The notes under the pieces: generated by a model
What the model saw: the letters and a program-made list of their open reading frames with translations, nothing else
What the model was told of the DNA's origin: nothing
The model's database searches: none
Shown here: positions 13,181 through 13,326 of the stretch, one piece after another
Layout: every line of letters starts with the position of its first letter
How positions within the stretch are numbered: position 1 is the first letter of the stretch
Translations under genes and position numbers: made by a program
Origin: CBCXVS01 sp965178525
Lineage (GTDB): Bacteria > Tectomicrobia > Entotheonellia > Entotheonellales > Entotheonellaceae
Assembly (NCBI GenBank): GCA_965178525.1
Contig: CBCXVS010000216.1
Location: 1 to 13,326, forward strand
Direction: 5' to 3'
DNA: 13,326 bases

Positions 13181-13326
13181 ATGGTTGGCCCGCACAGTTT
13201 CGAGCTGCAGGTGCTGCACGATCTCTCGCAGCAGGTTGGCTCTACACAGAGCTATGACGACCTCGTGCATGTCATGCTGGAATACCTGTTCCGTGCCGCG
13301 CTCTATGATGTCTCGGCCAGCATCTT
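13181..13326 (+). CDS. N-terminus of a GAF-type sensor protein (cut by window edge)
   Basis: From ATG 13181, with GAGAGG four bases upstream, 48 codons are visible before the window ends. The sequence LHDLSQQVGSTQSYDDLVHV, followed by a hydrophobic helix and ALYDVSASI, is typical of the start of a GAF domain in sensor histidine kinases or diguanylate cyclases. The catalytic part is outside the window. It is closely spaced behind the V4R gene and is probably in the same operon, so it may be the output or a further sensor of the KaiC-like cluster. Confidence 0.65.
   Translation, partial: MVGPHSFELQVLHDLSQQVGSTQSYDDLVHVMLEYLFRAALYDVSASI

Overview
The window looks like a chromosomal stretch of an uncultured, GC-rich, Gram-negative-type bacterium. 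This is inferred from a Sec-type signal peptide on an M16 peptidase, a hybrid histidine kinase, RAD55/KaiC-type ATPases, and two genes that make sense only if UGA is read as selenocysteine. The host should therefore carry selA/selB/selC, none of which lie here. Heptamer tandem repeats at gene ends recall the short repeats of some cyanobacteria and large-genome candidate phyla. No species can be named.

Region 1 (1-3665): a minus-strand pair, a DEDDh exonuclease followed by an exported two-domain M16 zinc peptidase, separated by an ATTCCGC heptamer array. Region 2 (3666-5643): a plus-strand PHP-family phosphoesterase, then two short genes with in-frame TGA codons. They are an ArsC-like thioredoxin-fold selenoprotein (UTTC active site) and a glutaredoxin-like selenoprotein (UGPC active site). 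Each has a SECIS-like hairpin just after its UGA. Converging on them is a ferredoxin:thioredoxin reductase catalytic-chain homologue with all six signature cysteines, and a second heptamer array lies between. Together these look like a compact selenium/thiol redox locus that ordinary gene calling would miss.

Region 3 (about 5700-8046): a non-coding stretch with an AT-rich, palindrome-containing promoter region, a soluble hybrid histidine kinase (coiled coil, HisKA, HATPase, receiver), and an AT-rich gap with only a doubtful decayed reading frame.

Region 4 (8047-13326): a plus-strand signalling cluster built from a repeated module, a small helical protein followed by a multi-domain RAD55/KaiC-like ATPase. 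Module 1 carries two ATPase domains and, past a TAG codon and a frame break, a winged-helix C-terminus. Module 2 carries one plus two ATPase domains split by a +1 frame change. A coiled-coil segment, a V4R ligand-binding domain and the start of a GAF-type sensor follow. About six frame or stop anomalies lie between 8.4 and 12.8 kb, while the genes at 0.2-7.6 kb are clean. This suggests decay, assembly indels or unusual coupling, and it is the main uncertainty in the window.
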